This document shows, in pieces, positions 40,980-51,473 of a stretch of 64,000 bases of DNA. The number at the start of each line of letters is the position of its first letter. Position 1 is the first letter of the stretch. The notes under the pieces were generated by a model. It did no database searches and had not been told where the DNA came from. It saw only the letters and a program-made list of their open reading frames with translations. Source of the stretch: Caenibius sp. WL (GTDB taxonomy: Bacteria; Pseudomonadota; Alphaproteobacteria; Sphingomonadales; Sphingomonadaceae); the NCBI RefSeq assembly GCF_019803445.1, contig NZ_CP081844.1, positions 2,244,501 to 2,308,500 of the forward strand, given 5' to 3'. A program made the translations under genes and the position numbers.

Positions 40980-41492
40980 TCAGTAGTCCCCAAGCTGGCC
41001 CCGCTCGGCGACGCGGGCCACCACTTCGCCGCGAATCTCGGGGCTTACGAACGGCTTGATATCTCCGCCGAACAGCGCGATTTCCTTAACCAGCTTGGAC
41101 GCGATCGGTTGCAGGCTGACATCGGCCATCAGGAAAACCGTTTCGATTTTCGCGTTCAACTGCTGGTTCATCCCGGCCATCTGATATTCGTATTCGAAAT
41201 CCGCCACTGCGCGCAGGCCGCGGATAATCATGCTGGCCCCCTGTTTTTCGGCGAATTTCATCAGCAGCGCGTTGAAGCCGACCACCGACACGTTATCCAG
41301 CCCGAGCATGGCCACTTCGCGTTCGACCATGGCCATGCGCTCCTGCGGCGTGAACATCGGATTCTTCGAAGGATTGGTCGTCACCCCGATAATCAGGCGG
41401 TCGACCAGCTTGGCGCCACGCCGGATGATATCGGCATGGCCCAGCGTGATCGGATCAAACGTACCCGGGTAAACACCAATCCGTTCGCTCAT
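40980..41492 (-). CDS. coaD: Pantetheine-phosphate adenylyltransferase
   Basis: 170 residues. It adenylates 4'-phosphopantetheine in coenzyme A synthesis. The nucleotidyltransferase motif is GVYPGTFDPITLGHADII with the catalytic His near residue 19; further marks are RLIIGVTTNPSKNPMFTPQERMAMV, ASMIIRGLRAVADFEYEYQMAGMN, and IASKLVKEIALFGGDI. The ATG overlaps the stop of the polyprenyl synthase gene (TGATG). Confidence 0.97.
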   Translation of the reverse strand: MSERIGVYPGTFDPITLGHADIIRRGAKLVDRLIIGVTTNPSKNPMFTPQERMAMVEREVAMLGLDNVSVVGFNALLMKFAEKQGASMIIRGLRAVADFEYEYQMAGMNQQLNAKIETVFLMADVSLQPIASKLVKEIALFGGDIKPFVSPEIRGEVVARVAERGQLGDY

Positions 41493-42403
41493 CAATGATC
41501 CCTTTCAACGATATAGCGCGCCAGTGCCCGCAGCAGCCGGGCTTCCGTCCCGTGGTTGGCAAGATGATCGCTGGCCTGCGCCACCAGCATTTCCGCCTGA
41601 TCCCGCGCGCGTTGCGCCCCCAGAAGCGAAACGAACGTCTGCTTGCCTTTGCCCGCATCCTTGCGCAGCGCTTTCCCCGCTTTCGCTTCGTCCCCTTCAT
41701 AGTCGAGGAGATCGTCCACGATCTGGAAGGCAAGGCCGATATCGCGTGCATAAGCGCGCAGATGTGCGCGGCCTTCGGGCGGAATGCGCCCGATAATCGC
41801 TCCCATTTCGACCGATGCGGCAAGCAGCGCCCCGGTCTTGAGCTGTTGCAACCGGGTGATGGTATGCAGATCGAACTCTTCGATCTCGGCGGCCATATCG
41901 ATCATCTGCCCCCCCGCCATACCATGCGCACCAGCGGCCAAAGCCAGCGTTTGCACCAGTTCGGAGCGCACGAACGGATCGCCGCTGGTCGCTTCGTCCG
42001 ACAGGATCGCAAACGCCATGGCATGGAGCGAATCGCCCGCCAGCACCGCCGTCGCTTCGTCAAAAGCCTTATGCACGGTGGGTCTGCCATGGCGGAGGTC
42101 ATCGTCGTCCATACACGGCAGATCGTCATGGATCAGCGAATAGACGTGAATCGCCTCTATCGCGCAGGCGGCGCGCATGGCCGCAGCGCGGTGGACGCCA
42201 TACATTTCGGCTGTGGCGACAAGCAGCAGTGGCCGCAACCGCTTGCCCCCGCCGATCGCGGCATAACGCATCGCCTCGATCAGCCGGGCATGCTTGTCAT
42301 CCGGAATCGGCAGCAGCGAATCGAACAGCGAATCGATATCGCTGGCGATCTGGGCGAGATTGTCCGCCAGCAAGCCGCCATCGGTGGCGTCGGGCGTGGA
42401 CAT
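41492..42403 (-). CDS. ispA: Polyprenyl synthetase (farnesyl/geranylgeranyl diphosphate synthase, IspA type)
   Basis: 303 residues from the ATG at 42403. Both Asp-rich motifs are present: the first DDLPCMDDDD (Asp93-Asp94 and on) and the second in AFQIVDDLLDYEGD. GGGKRLRPLLL binds pyrophosphate, and GMAGGQMIDM is conserved. It condenses IPP units to C15 (possibly C20) chains. Position after xseB is the classical xseB-ispA order, and the start overlaps the xseB stop. Chain length cannot be fixed from sequence alone. Confidence 0.93.
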   Translation of the reverse strand: MSTPDATDGGLLADNLAQIASDIDSLFDSLLPIPDDKHARLIEAMRYAAIGGGKRLRPLLLVATAEMYGVHRAAAMRAACAIEAIHVYSLIHDDLPCMDDDDLRHGRPTVHKAFDEATAVLAGDSLHAMAFAILSDEATSGDPFVRSELVQTLALAAGAHGMAGGQMIDMAAEIEEFDLHTITRLQQLKTGALLAASVEMGAIIGRIPPEGRAHLRAYARDIGLAFQIVDDLLDYEGDEAKAGKALRKDAGKGKQTFVSLLGAQRARDQAEMLVAQASDHLANHGTEARLLRALARYIVERDH

Positions 42404-42666
42404 CAGGCCCCGGTCCGGCCTTCCGGATCGAACGCTTCCGCGCCTCTGACCGTGCCACCGGGCCCGGCGACGATCTTTTCGATACGCGCCTGCGCGGCAT
42501 CGAGCCGTTTCTGGCAATGCATGCGAAGCGCTTCGCCCCGTTCATAAAGATCAATCGATTCGTCGAGCGGCACATCGCCGCTTTCAAGCATGCGAACCAC
42601 GTCTTCCAGCGCGCGGAGCGCGTCTTCGAAGCTCATCTGCGAAATATCGGGGGCCTCTTGCGCCAT
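42403..42666 (-). CDS. xseB: Exodeoxyribonuclease VII small subunit
   Basis: 87 residues. The family core is MSFEDALRALEDVVRMLESGDVPLDESIDLYERGEALRMHCQKRLDAAQARIEKI. XseB binds many copies to XseA to form exonuclease VII, which degrades single-stranded DNA; xseA is not in the window. First gene of the minus-strand run through coaD. The gap to the divergent purL is 85 bases. Confidence 0.95.
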   Translation of the reverse strand: MAQEAPDISQMSFEDALRALEDVVRMLESGDVPLDESIDLYERGEALRMHCQKRLDAAQARIEKIVAGPGGTVRGAEAFDPEGRTGA

Positions 42667-42751
42667 GGATGCCAGCTTTGGCGGGCATATGCGGGCCGGT
42701 CAAGCGCGCTGGGGCTAGCAGGAGCGAGGTTCCCCCGCTAAGGGCCCGGAC

Positions 42752-44968
42752 ATGCCTAATACCGCCGACACGATCACGCCCGCTGTTGTCGAGGCCCATG
42801 GCCTCTCCCCCGAGGAATATAGCCACGTCCTCCATGCGCTCGGCCGCGAGCCGAACCTTGTGGAACTGGGTATTTTTTCGGTCATGTGGTCGGAGCATTG
42901 CTCCTACAAGAGCTCGCGACTCCACCTGAAGAAACTGCCGACCGAAGCCCCCTGGGTGATTCAGGGGCCGGGCGAGAATGCCGGTGTCATTGATATCGGC
43001 GATGGCCAGGCCGCCATCTTCAAGATGGAGAGCCATAACCACCCCAGCTATATCGAGCCGTATCAGGGTGCGGCCACCGGCGTCGGCGGCATTCTGCGCG
43101 ATGTTTTCACCATGGGCGCGCGCCCCGTGGCCAATATGAACGCCTTGCGCTTCGGCCGCCCCGACCATCCCAAGATGAAGCATCTGGTCAAAGGCGTCGT
43201 TTCCGGGATCGGCGGCTACGGTAATTGCGTGGGTGTACCGACAGTGGGCGGGGAGACCAATTTCCACCCGGCTTACGACGGCAACATCCTGGTCAATGCG
43301 ATGACGGTGGGCGTCGCCGATACGAACAAGATCTTCTATTGCGCCGCGACCGGCGTCGGCAATCCGATCGTCTATGTCGGATCCAAGACCGGGCGTGACG
43401 GGATTCATGGCGCGACCATGGCCAGCGCCGATTTCGGCGAGGATTCGGAAGAAAAGCGCCCCACCGTGCAAGTCGGCGATCCCTTCACCGAAAAGCTCCT
43501 GATCGAAGCCTGCCTCGAACTGATGGCGACCGATGCCATCGTCGCCATTCAGGATATGGGCGCGGCGGGCCTCACTTCCTCCAGCGTCGAAATGGCATCC
43601 AAGGGCGGTGCGGGCATCCGGCTCGACATGAATCAGGTGCCCTGCCGCGAAGAGGGCATGACGCCGTACGAAATGATGCTGTCGGAAAGCCAGGAGCGGA
43701 TGCTCATGGTACTCAAGCCGGGCAAGGAAGCCATGGCCGAAGCGATCTTCCGCAAGTGGGAACTCGATTTCGCGGTCATCGGGGAAGTGACCGATACTGG
43801 CCATATGGTGTTGGAATGGAATGGCGAAGTGGTGTGCGACATCCCCCTCGCCCCGCTGGCCGATGAAGCACCGGAATACGATCGTCCCTATATTTCGAAA
43901 GAGGAATACGCGGCCTGGGCCGGGATCAGCGATCTTGCCGAAACGCCCGTGAGCGCAGATGTGGGCTCGGACCTGCTCAAGCTGATGGGCAGCGCCGATC
44001 TCGCATCGCGAAGCTGGATCTGGCAGCAGTATGACAGCCAGGTTGGCGCGGATACGTTGCAGCTTTCGGGTGGCGATGCGGCAGTGGTCCGTGTCCATGG
44101 CACGAAGAAGGCGCTGGCGATCAGCACCGACTGCACCCCGCGCTATTGCTACGCCAATCCCTACGAGGGCGGGAAGCAGGCGATTGCCGAAGCCTATCGC
44201 AACATTTCCGCCGTGGGTGGGCGCCCGCTGGCAGTGACCAACTGCCTCAACTTCGCCAATCCGCAACGTCCGGAGATCATGGCGCAGTTCGTGGGCTGCC
44301 TTGAGGGCATGGGCGATGCGTGCCGCGCGCTCGATTTCCCGATCGTGAGCGGCAACGTCTCCCTCTACAACGAATCCAAGGCCACCGGCGGCGGCTCCGC
44401 GATCTTGCCGACACCGGCTATCGGCGGCGTCGGACTGCTGGACGATTCCGCCACCATGGCCACAATCGCTTTCAAGACCGAAGGCGAAGCGCTGATCCTG
44501 ATCGGCCAGACCGCCGGCCACCTCGGCCAGAGCTTGTGGCTGCGTGAATGCCATGGCCGCGAAGAAGGCCTGGCCCCGGTGGTCGATCTCGATGCGGAAC
44601 GGCGCCACGGCGAATTTATCCGCAGGCTGATCGGCAATTGCGCAGTCACGGCCGTGCACGATATTTCGGATGGCGGCGCACTTGTCGCAATCGCGGAAAT
44701 GGCGCTCGCAGGAAACATCGGCGCGCAGGTCACTCTGTCCGGCGCTGAAAATCCCGCCGCATTCTGTTTCGGCGAGGATCAGGGGCGCTATCTGGTGACG
44801 ACCCGCGACGCCGAGGCCGTGCTCAAAGCAGCCGAAGAACAGGGTATCGAAGCCGTGCAGATCGGCACGACCGGCGGCGTCATGATTTCCGGCGCAAGCG
44901 TTGCGGTGCCACTGGCCGATCTGCGCGAAGCAAGCGAGAGTTTCTTCCGCGACTGGATGGAAAGCTGA
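42752..44968 (+). CDS. purL: Phosphoribosylformylglycinamidine synthase II
   Basis: 738 residues, the small (Bacillus-type) PurL that needs separate PurS and PurQ for ammonia. Motifs: [136 protein letters not shown]. It makes FGAM in purine synthesis. purS and purQ are not in the window. Confidence 0.98.
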   Translation: MPNTADTITPAVVEAHGLSPEEYSHVLHALGREPNLVELGIFSVMWSEHCSYKSSRLHLKKLPTEAPWVIQGPGENAGVIDIGDGQAAIFKMESHNHPSYIEPYQGAATGVGGILRDVFTMGARPVANMNALRFGRPDHPKMKHLVKGVVSGIGGYGNCVGVPTVGGETNFHPAYDGNILVNAMTVGVADTNKIFYCAATGVGNPIVYVGSKTGRDGIHGATMASADFGEDSEEKRPTVQVGDPFTEKLLIEACLELMATDAIVAIQDMGAAGLTSSSVEMASKGGAGIRLDMNQVPCREEGMTPYEMMLSESQERMLMVLKPGKEAMAEAIFRKWELDFAVIGEVTDTGHMVLEWNGEVVCDIPLAPLADEAPEYDRPYISKEEYAAWAGISDLAETPVSADVGSDLLKLMGSADLASRSWIWQQYDSQVGADTLQLSGGDAAVVRVHGTKKALAISTDCTPRYCYANPYEGGKQAIAEAYRNISAVGGRPLAVTNCLNFANPQRPEIMAQFVGCLEGMGDACRALDFPIVSGNVSLYNESKATGGGSAILPTPAIGGVGLLDDSATMATIAFKTEGEALILIGQTAGHLGQSLWLRECHGREEGLAPVVDLDAERRHGEFIRRLIGNCAVTAVHDISDGGALVAIAEMALAGNIGAQVTLSGAENPAAFCFGEDQGRYLVTTRDAEAVLKAAEEQGIEAVQIGTTGGVMISGASVAVPLADLREASESFFRDWMES

Positions 44969-44991
44969 AGCTTAGTCCTTAACAGGTCAAG

Positions 44992-45030
44992 AAAAAGGGC
45001 ATCGTGATCGTCTCACGATGCCCTTTTTTG
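44992..45030 (+). terminator. Bidirectional terminator between purL and serB
   Basis: AAAAAGGGCATCGTGA (from 44992) pairs with TCACGATGCCCTTTTTT (ending near 45029). The T-run on the right serves purL, and the A-run on the left gives a T-run for serB on the minus strand. Strong candidate for both. Confidence 0.92.
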
Positions 45031-45049
45031 TTGCCAGAGGCGACGCGGG

Positions 45050-45931
45050 TCAGCCGACCCATTCAGCTTCAGGAATCCGCAGCAGATGGAGGATCGCGGT
45101 CAGATCGCCGCGATCGATCCAGCCATTGGCGGCTGCGCGTGCCTTGGGCTTGGCACGATAGGCAATGCCGTACGTCGCCGCTTCCAGCATCGGAATGTCG
45201 TTGGCGCCATCCCCTGTGGCCAAGCTGACCCCGGCATCGCCCAGATGGGCCATCTCTTCGAGCAGGACCGCCTTCTTCACGCTGCTGTCGGTAATCGCGC
45301 CGACCAGCCCTCCAGTGAGCACGCCGCCTGAAACTTCGAGCCGGTTGCCCACCACGCGTTCGAAACCGAGCTGCTCCGCCACCGGATCGGCGAACTGATG
45401 GAAACCGCCTGTCACCAGCACCGTGCGGCAACCTTTGCTTTTCAAAGTCGCGACCAGCGTCTTGGCGCCGGGCATCGGAACGATACGCGTGCTGAGGCAT
45501 TCGGAAATCGCCTCTTCCGCCAGATTCCGCAGTAGCAGCACACGCTCGCGCAGCGCACTTTCGAAATCCAGTTCCCCCTGCATCGCCCGCTCGGTGATCT
45601 CGGCAATCTGCGGCTTGATCCCGGCGAAATCGGCCAGTTCGTCAATGCATTCCTGCCCGATCATGGTCGAATCCATGTCAGATACGAAAACATGCGGGAC
45701 GCGGATTTCCTCATCGGTCAGCAGCAGGTCCGATGGGCGGAAATGCTCGTCCAGAATGCCCGCGACCGTTGCCGCATCGCCTTCGGGCAAGGAAATCTGC
45801 AGGACCGGGCTGTTGGCATCGACCAGTTGGGCCATGGCTACACGCATCCCGTGCGCTTCCAGCGCGGCGGTGGCCTGATCAAGAGTTGTCGAATAGGCGT
45901 GCGGGTCTGCTATCAGGCGGGCGATGAGCAA
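45050..45931 (-). CDS. serB: Phosphoserine phosphatase
   Basis: 293 residues with a TTG start at 45931, chosen for GGAG seven bases upstream and the N-terminus [14 protein letters not shown]; no ATG lies in frame nearby. The N-terminal half is an ACT-like domain. The HAD core has [21 protein letters not shown] with the nucleophile Asp85, [19 protein letters not shown], and [21 protein letters not shown]. It makes serine from phosphoserine. It is head-to-head with miaA, with only 15 bases between the start codons. Confidence 0.96.
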   Translation of the reverse strand: MLIARLIADPHAYSTTLDQATAALEAHGMRVAMAQLVDANSPVLQISLPEGDAATVAGILDEHFRPSDLLLTDEEIRVPHVFVSDMDSTMIGQECIDELADFAGIKPQIAEITERAMQGELDFESALRERVLLLRNLAEEAISECLSTRIVPMPGAKTLVATLKSKGCRTVLVTGGFHQFADPVAEQLGFERVVGNRLEVSGGVLTGGLVGAITDSSVKKAVLLEEMAHLGDAGVSLATGDGANDIPMLEAATYGIAYRAKPKARAAANGWIDRGDLTAILHLLRIPEAEWVG

Positions 45932-45946
45932 GGGAATCTCCGTATT

Positions 45947-46882
45947 ATGACGACCGGGCTGCCGCCGCTGGCGCTCATTGCAGGGCCGACCGCGAGCGGC
46001 AAGAGCGATTGTGCTGTCGCCCTCGCACGTGCACTCGTACAACAAGGGCGCCGCGCGGTGGTTATCAACGCCGACAGCGCGCAGGTCTATGCCGATCTCG
46101 CAGTGCTCAGCGCCCGTCCGTCGGCGCAGGAGATGCAGGGGATAGAACACCGCCTGTTCGGCACCTGGGATGGCGCTGTCGCCTGTTCCGCCGCCGATTG
46201 GGCGCTGGCGGCGGCAATGGAAATCCACGCGTTGCATGCCGAGGGCGCAGTGCCCATCCTGGTTGGCGGCACCGGGCTCTACATCCGCACTCTGCTGGAG
46301 GGTATTGCCCCGATCCCGCCGATCGATCCGTTCATTCGCGAACAGGTGCGCGCCCTGCCCCTCGCCGATGCTTATGCCGCGCTCTGCCGTGAAGACCCCG
46401 CCCGGGCCGCGGCGCTCAACGCCAACGATGCCACGCGCGTGGCACGGGCACTGGAAGTCATCCGTTCCACCGGGCGGCCGATGGCCGAATGGCAGGAAGC
46501 GCGTGAAGGCGGACTGGGCGATACCGTCGCTCTGCACCCCCTGATTCTGCTCCCCCCGCGTGAGGAGCTCTATGCGCGATGCGATGCGCGCTTTGTCCAG
46601 ATGATGGATGCCGGCGCCGTGGAAGAAGTCAGGGCTCTGCTCGCCCGCCGACTCGATCCCGCCCTGCCCGTTATGCGTGCGATCGGGGTTCGCGAGATTG
46701 CAGACTGGTTGCAGGGGGGATGCACGCGCGAAGAGGCCATCGCACAAGGAGCACAGGCGACACGAAATTACGCGAAGCGGCAATATACATGGTTTCGGAG
46801 GCAACCTCCTGTCGCGTGGCCGCGCAAGGAAATTATAAATTCTGAATTTTCTTCCTATTTTGAAATATTATTACAACACTAA
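45947..46882 (+). CDS. miaA: tRNA dimethylallyltransferase
   Basis: 311 residues from the ATG at 45947. The P-loop is [10 protein letters not shown] (residues 13-20). Then [47 protein letters not shown], and [17 protein letters not shown]. It isopentenylates A37 of tRNAs that read UNN codons. The last 20 residues ([17 protein letters not shown]) are encoded by very AT-rich DNA that runs into the ilvB promoter, so the tail may owe its composition to a regulatory constraint. Confidence 0.96.
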   Translation: MTTGLPPLALIAGPTASGKSDCAVALARALVQQGRRAVVINADSAQVYADLAVLSARPSAQEMQGIEHRLFGTWDGAVACSAADWALAAAMEIHALHAEGAVPILVGGTGLYIRTLLEGIAPIPPIDPFIREQVRALPLADAYAALCREDPARAAALNANDATRVARALEVIRSTGRPMAEWQEAREGGLGDTVALHPLILLPPREELYARCDARFVQMMDAGAVEEVRALLARRLDPALPVMRAIGVREIADWLQGGCTREEAIAQGAQATRNYAKRQYTWFRRQPPVAWPRKEIINSEFSSYFEILLQH

Positions 46883-46885
46883 GCG

Positions 46886-46914
46886 TTGACATGCCATATC
46901 ATGTCTCTTAGGCG
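46886..46914 (+). promoter_or_regulatory. Candidate promoter of ilvB
   Basis: TTGACA (46886-46891) is a perfect -35, with 17 bases to TAGGCG (46909-46914). The AT-rich 3' end of miaA directly upstream could act as an UP element. A start point near 46921 precedes a terminator-like hairpin and leaves a leader of about 100 bases. Confidence 0.55.
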
Positions 46915-46941
46915 CCCCTCATCCACGGTCAGAGAAGCAGG

Positions 46942-46970
46942 CCCGACGCATCCGCGCCGGGTTCTTTTTT
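46942..46970 (+). terminator. Terminator hairpin in the ilvB leader
   Basis: CCCG-A-CGC pairs with GCG-C-CGGG around an ATCC loop and is followed by TTCTTTTTT. It lies after the ilvB promoter candidate and 52 bases before the ilvB start. It may end miaA transcripts, or act as an attenuator of ilvBNC. Confidence 0.65.
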
Positions 46971-47022
46971 CTGCCCCACGATGTCCGCCAGACGGCAAGC
47001 CCGTCACAAGTGAGGAAATGAC

Positions 47023-48768
47023 GTGACCCAAGAGCGCAGCGGCGCAAAGATCCTGGTCGAAAGCCTTGTCCGTCAGGGTGTCGAATTCGTGTTCGGCTAT
47101 CCCGGCGGGGCTGTTCTGCCGATCTATGACGAATTGTTTGGCGATGACCGTATCCGCCACATCCTTGTCCGGCACGAAGCCGGTGCGGCCCATGCCGCCG
47201 AAGGCTATGCCCGTTCCACCGGCAAGCCAGGCGTCGTGCTCGTGACTTCCGGCCCCGGCGCGACCAATGCCGTCACCGGCATTGCCGACGCGTTCCTCGA
47301 TTCCATTCCTATGGTCGTCATCACCGGGCAGGTCGCCACCAACCTGATCGGTTCGGACGCCTTCCAGGAAGCGGATACGATCGGCATCACGCGCCATTGC
47401 ACCAAACACAACTATCTGGTGCGCGATCCTGCGGAACTGGCGGCGACGATCGACGAAGCGTTCGAAATCGCCACCACCGGCCGGCCCGGCCCTGTCGTTA
47501 TCGATATTCCCAAGAACGTCCAGGTCGCGACTGCGCTTCTCAGTGATTCCAAGCCGCAACGCCCGCAGCGCTATAACCCGCGCCTTGCGGCGGAAAGCGA
47601 CGAAATCGCCAAGGCCATCGATCTGATCGCGAATGCCAAGGCGCCGATCCTTTATACCGGCGGCGGGATTATCAATTCCGGCCCACGGGCGAGCGAACTG
47701 CTGCGCCAGTTCCAGGCGCTGACCGGTGCCCCCGTCACCTCCACACTGATGGGCCTCGGCGCGTTTCCGGCGGATCACTCCGATTGGCTGGGCATGCTCG
47801 GCATGCATGGCACTTATGAAGCAAACATGGCGATGAACCGCTGCGACGTGATGATCAACGTCGGCGCGCGCTTCGATGATCGCGTCACCGGGCGTCTCGA
47901 CGCCTTTTCGCCGGATTCGACGAAAATCCACATCGATATCGACCGCAGTTCGATCAACAAGACGGTTCCGGTCGATCTGCCGATCATCGGCGATTGCGCG
48001 ACGGTTCTGGAACAGCTCATCGCGGCTTGGGGCAATCGCAAGGCCACCGATCTGTCTGAGTGGAAAGCCCGGATCGACGGCTGGCGCGCGCGTGACAGCC
48101 TTGCCTATCCGCGCCGTTCAGGCGATCTGATCATGCCGCAATACGCGGTTGAGCGGTTGTTCGCACTCACTCGCGACAAGGACCCGATCATCACCACCGA
48201 AGTCGGTCAGCACCAGATGTGGGCCGCGCAATATTTCGGTTTCGACAAGCCGAACAAGTGGCTGACTTCGGGCGGGCTCGGCACGATGGGCTACGGCATG
48301 CCCGCGGCCATCGGCGCGCAGCTCGGCAATCCGGAAAGCCTCGTGATCGATATTGCGGGCGAAGCCTCGATCCAGATGAACATTCAGGAAATGGGCACGG
48401 CCAGCCAGTTCCGTCTGCCGATCAAGGTGTTCATTCTCAACAACGAATACATGGGCATGGTTCGCCAGTGGCAGGAACTGACTTATGAGAGCCGCTATTC
48501 GAATTCCTATTCGGACAGCCTGCCCGACTTCGTGAAAATGGCCGAAGCCTATGGCTGGAAGGGCATCCGCATCCATGACGAAAGCGAGCTGGACGCGGGT
48601 ATCAAGGCAATGATCGAACACGATGGCCCGGTGATGGTGGATTGCCTCGTTTCGAAGGAAGCCAACTGCTTCCCGATGATCCCGAGCGGTGCGGCCCACA
48701 CCGAAATGCTGCTCTACGGCGATGTCCATGCCGGGACGATGGACGACGAAGCCAAAGCGCTGGTCTGA
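47023..48768 (+). CDS. ilvB: Acetolactate synthase large subunit
   Basis: 581 residues from a GTG start with GAGGA upstream. This thiamine-diphosphate enzyme makes acetolactate for valine/leucine and acetohydroxybutyrate for isoleucine. Motifs: GVEFVFGYPGGAVLPIYDEL, RHEAGAAHAAEGYARSTGKPGV with the ThDP Glu, GPGATNAVTGIADAFLDSIPMVVITGQV, MLGMHGTYEANMAMNRCD, and the ThDP-binding end GEASIQMNIQEMGTASQFRLPIKVFILNN. First gene of ilvB-ilvN-ilvC. Confidence 0.97.
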   Translation: MTQERSGAKILVESLVRQGVEFVFGYPGGAVLPIYDELFGDDRIRHILVRHEAGAAHAAEGYARSTGKPGVVLVTSGPGATNAVTGIADAFLDSIPMVVITGQVATNLIGSDAFQEADTIGITRHCTKHNYLVRDPAELAATIDEAFEIATTGRPGPVVIDIPKNVQVATALLSDSKPQRPQRYNPRLAAESDEIAKAIDLIANAKAPILYTGGGIINSGPRASELLRQFQALTGAPVTSTLMGLGAFPADHSDWLGMLGMHGTYEANMAMNRCDVMINVGARFDDRVTGRLDAFSPDSTKIHIDIDRSSINKTVPVDLPIIGDCATVLEQLIAAWGNRKATDLSEWKARIDGWRARDSLAYPRRSGDLIMPQYAVERLFALTRDKDPIITTEVGQHQMWAAQYFGFDKPNKWLTSGGLGTMGYGMPAAIGAQLGNPESLVIDIAGEASIQMNIQEMGTASQFRLPIKVFILNNEYMGMVRQWQELTYESRYSNSYSDSLPDFVKMAEAYGWKGIRIHDESELDAGIKAMIEHDGPVMVDCLVSKEANCFPMIPSGAAHTEMLLYGDVHAGTMDDEAKALV

Positions 48769-48779
48769 GAAGGATGGAA

Positions 48780-50415
<1,636 letters not shown>

Positions 50416-50423
50416 ACTTTTCG

Positions 50424-50467
50424 GAATGTTCCGGGGCGGCAATGTTACCGCCCCGGGCATTCTTCTT
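50424..50467 (+). terminator. Intrinsic terminator after ilvC
   Basis: CCGGGGCGG (50431-50439) pairs with CCGCCCCGG (50448-50456), with flanking AATG/CATT pairing, then TCTTCTTT. It marks the end of ilvBNC. Confidence 0.82.
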
Positions 50468-50546
50468 TGCGTGTACGACTGGACAGGCACCCTCGCACAC
50501 GCCAGATTGCTCCCCATCATCGATCGAACAGGGGAGATCTTCTAAA

Positions 50547-51194
50547 ATGCGTAGGCTTTCGCTAGCCCTTGCAGGCGTTGCCGGGGCAACGCTGCTTTCC
50601 TTCAGCGCGCTCCAAGCCCAGAACGGCACCAACGCCCAGCCCGGCACGGCTGACGCATCACTCGTCACCGCCGGAACCTACACTGCCGATCCCGCGCACA
50701 CGCTGGTCGGCTGGCGCGTCAATCACTTCGGATTTTCGGATTATTTCGGCCTGTTCGGCGATGTGACCGGAACGCTGAAACTCGATCCGATCAACGTCGA
50801 ATCCAGTTCGCTGGAAGTGCGCATTCCCGTCGCCAAGATCACAACCGCCAGTGCGGACCTGACCTCCCACCTGCTGCGCGCGGGCAAGGATGGCGGCGCC
50901 CCCGATTTCTTCGGTCCGACCCCTGCCGATGCCGTATTCAAATCGACCCAAATTCGCCCCAATGGGACCAGCGAAGCGCTGATCTTCGGCAATCTGACGC
51001 TGAACGGCGTAACAAAGCCGGTCTCGGTCATGGCCCGCTTCACCGGTGCGGGTGAAAATCCGGCCACCAAGAAGCAGACTGTCGGCTTCAAGGGATGGGC
51101 GCGGATCAAGCGGTCCGATTTCAACATCAATTTCGGCATTCCGATGGTCACCGACACCGTCGATCTCGACATCACCGCCGCGTTCGAAAAGTAA
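50547..51194 (+). CDS. YceI family exported protein
   Basis: 215 residues. The ATG follows GGGGAG. The signal peptide is MRRLSLALAGVAGATLLSFSALQA. The YceI lipocalin-like domain reads AGTYTADPAHTLVGWRVNHFGFSDYFGLFGDVTGTLKLD and ends MVTDTVDLDITAAFEK. These periplasmic proteins bind isoprenoids such as polyprenyl chains, and some are pH- or stress-linked. It stands alone between two hairpins (50424, 51204). Confidence 0.88.
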   Translation: MRRLSLALAGVAGATLLSFSALQAQNGTNAQPGTADASLVTAGTYTADPAHTLVGWRVNHFGFSDYFGLFGDVTGTLKLDPINVESSSLEVRIPVAKITTASADLTSHLLRAGKDGGAPDFFGPTPADAVFKSTQIRPNGTSEALIFGNLTLNGVTKPVSVMARFTGAGENPATKKQTVGFKGWARIKRSDFNINFGIPMVTDTVDLDITAAFEK

Positions 51195-51203
51195 TTTCCT
51201 TTT

Positions 51204-51237
51204 CCGTGTGAAGGCCTCAATTCAGGCCCTCACACGG
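51204..51237 (+). terminator. Strong hairpin after the YceI gene
   Basis: CCGTGTG, AA, GGCCT pair with AGGCC, CT, CACACGG, a nearly perfect long stem ten bases after the YceI stop. No T-run follows, so it may stabilise the mRNA end more than terminate. Confidence 0.55.
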
Positions 51238-51261
51238 CAGGAAATCGCCTTCCGATGCAGC

Positions 51262-51293
51262 TTGCACTTGAAATTTGCCCGCTGATAGGCAAA
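51262..51293 (+). promoter_or_regulatory. Candidate leuA promoter with overlapping inverted repeat
   Basis: TTGCAC (51262-51267), 17 bases, ATAGGC (51285-51290). An inverted repeat ATTTGCC (51272-51278) / GGCAAAT (51288-51294) lies over the -10, so a regulator could act here. A start near 51297 would place the leader-peptide ATG only about 9 bases into the RNA. Confidence 0.45.
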
Positions 51294-51305
51294 TAGCCCG
51301 GTGTA

Positions 51306-51353
51306 ATGACGTACCGCACGATCTTGGCGCTGCTTCGACTTACTCGCCCTTAG
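51306..51353 (+). CDS. leuL: Leu-rich leader peptide of leuA
   Basis: A 15-codon frame: MTYRTILALLRLTRP, stop TAG. Four of its codons are Leu (TTG, CTG, CTT, CTT, codons 7, 9, 10, 12) with an Ile before them. It lies 120 bases ahead of leuA. The end of the frame and the stop fold into a hairpin (ACTCGCC 51342-51348 with GGCGAGT 51353-51359). Ribosome stalling at Leu codons when Leu-tRNA is scarce would expose or hide this region. Translation is not proven; the Shine-Dalgarno is weak. Confidence 0.7.
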   Translation: MTYRTILALLRLTRP

Positions 51354-51451
51354 GCGAGTTATTTGCCTGCGCACTGTTCGCGCATGGCACCCGCCTAAGG
51401 GCTCTGGAAATCATCAGTCGAAATTCTACCGCGCCTCTTGTCGTGCGCGGC
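51342..51451 (+). promoter_or_regulatory. Competing RNA structures in the leuA leader (attenuator candidate)
   Basis: GCCCTTAGGCG (51346-51356) is the exact reverse complement of CGCCTAAGGGC (51392-51402), enclosing a hairpin TTGCC-TGCGC/GCGCA-TGGCA at 51364-51389. The same left arm also pairs locally with ACTCGCC. The two foldings exclude each other, as in attenuators. A last stem CCGCGC/GCGCGG (51430-51451) lies just before the leuA start. There is no T-run, so control may be Rho-dependent or translational. Confidence 0.6.
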
Positions 51452-51473
51452 ACAAGCGATAAGGCGAATCGTC

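Noticed and set aside
42584-44659. A 691-codon open frame opposite purL
   Set aside because: Antisense shadow of purL, overlapping xseB and without its own motifs.
46901-47024. A 40-codon frame before ilvB that ends at its GTG
   Set aside because: It starts inside the promoter spacer and is not rich in Ile, Val or Leu, so it is not a leader peptide.
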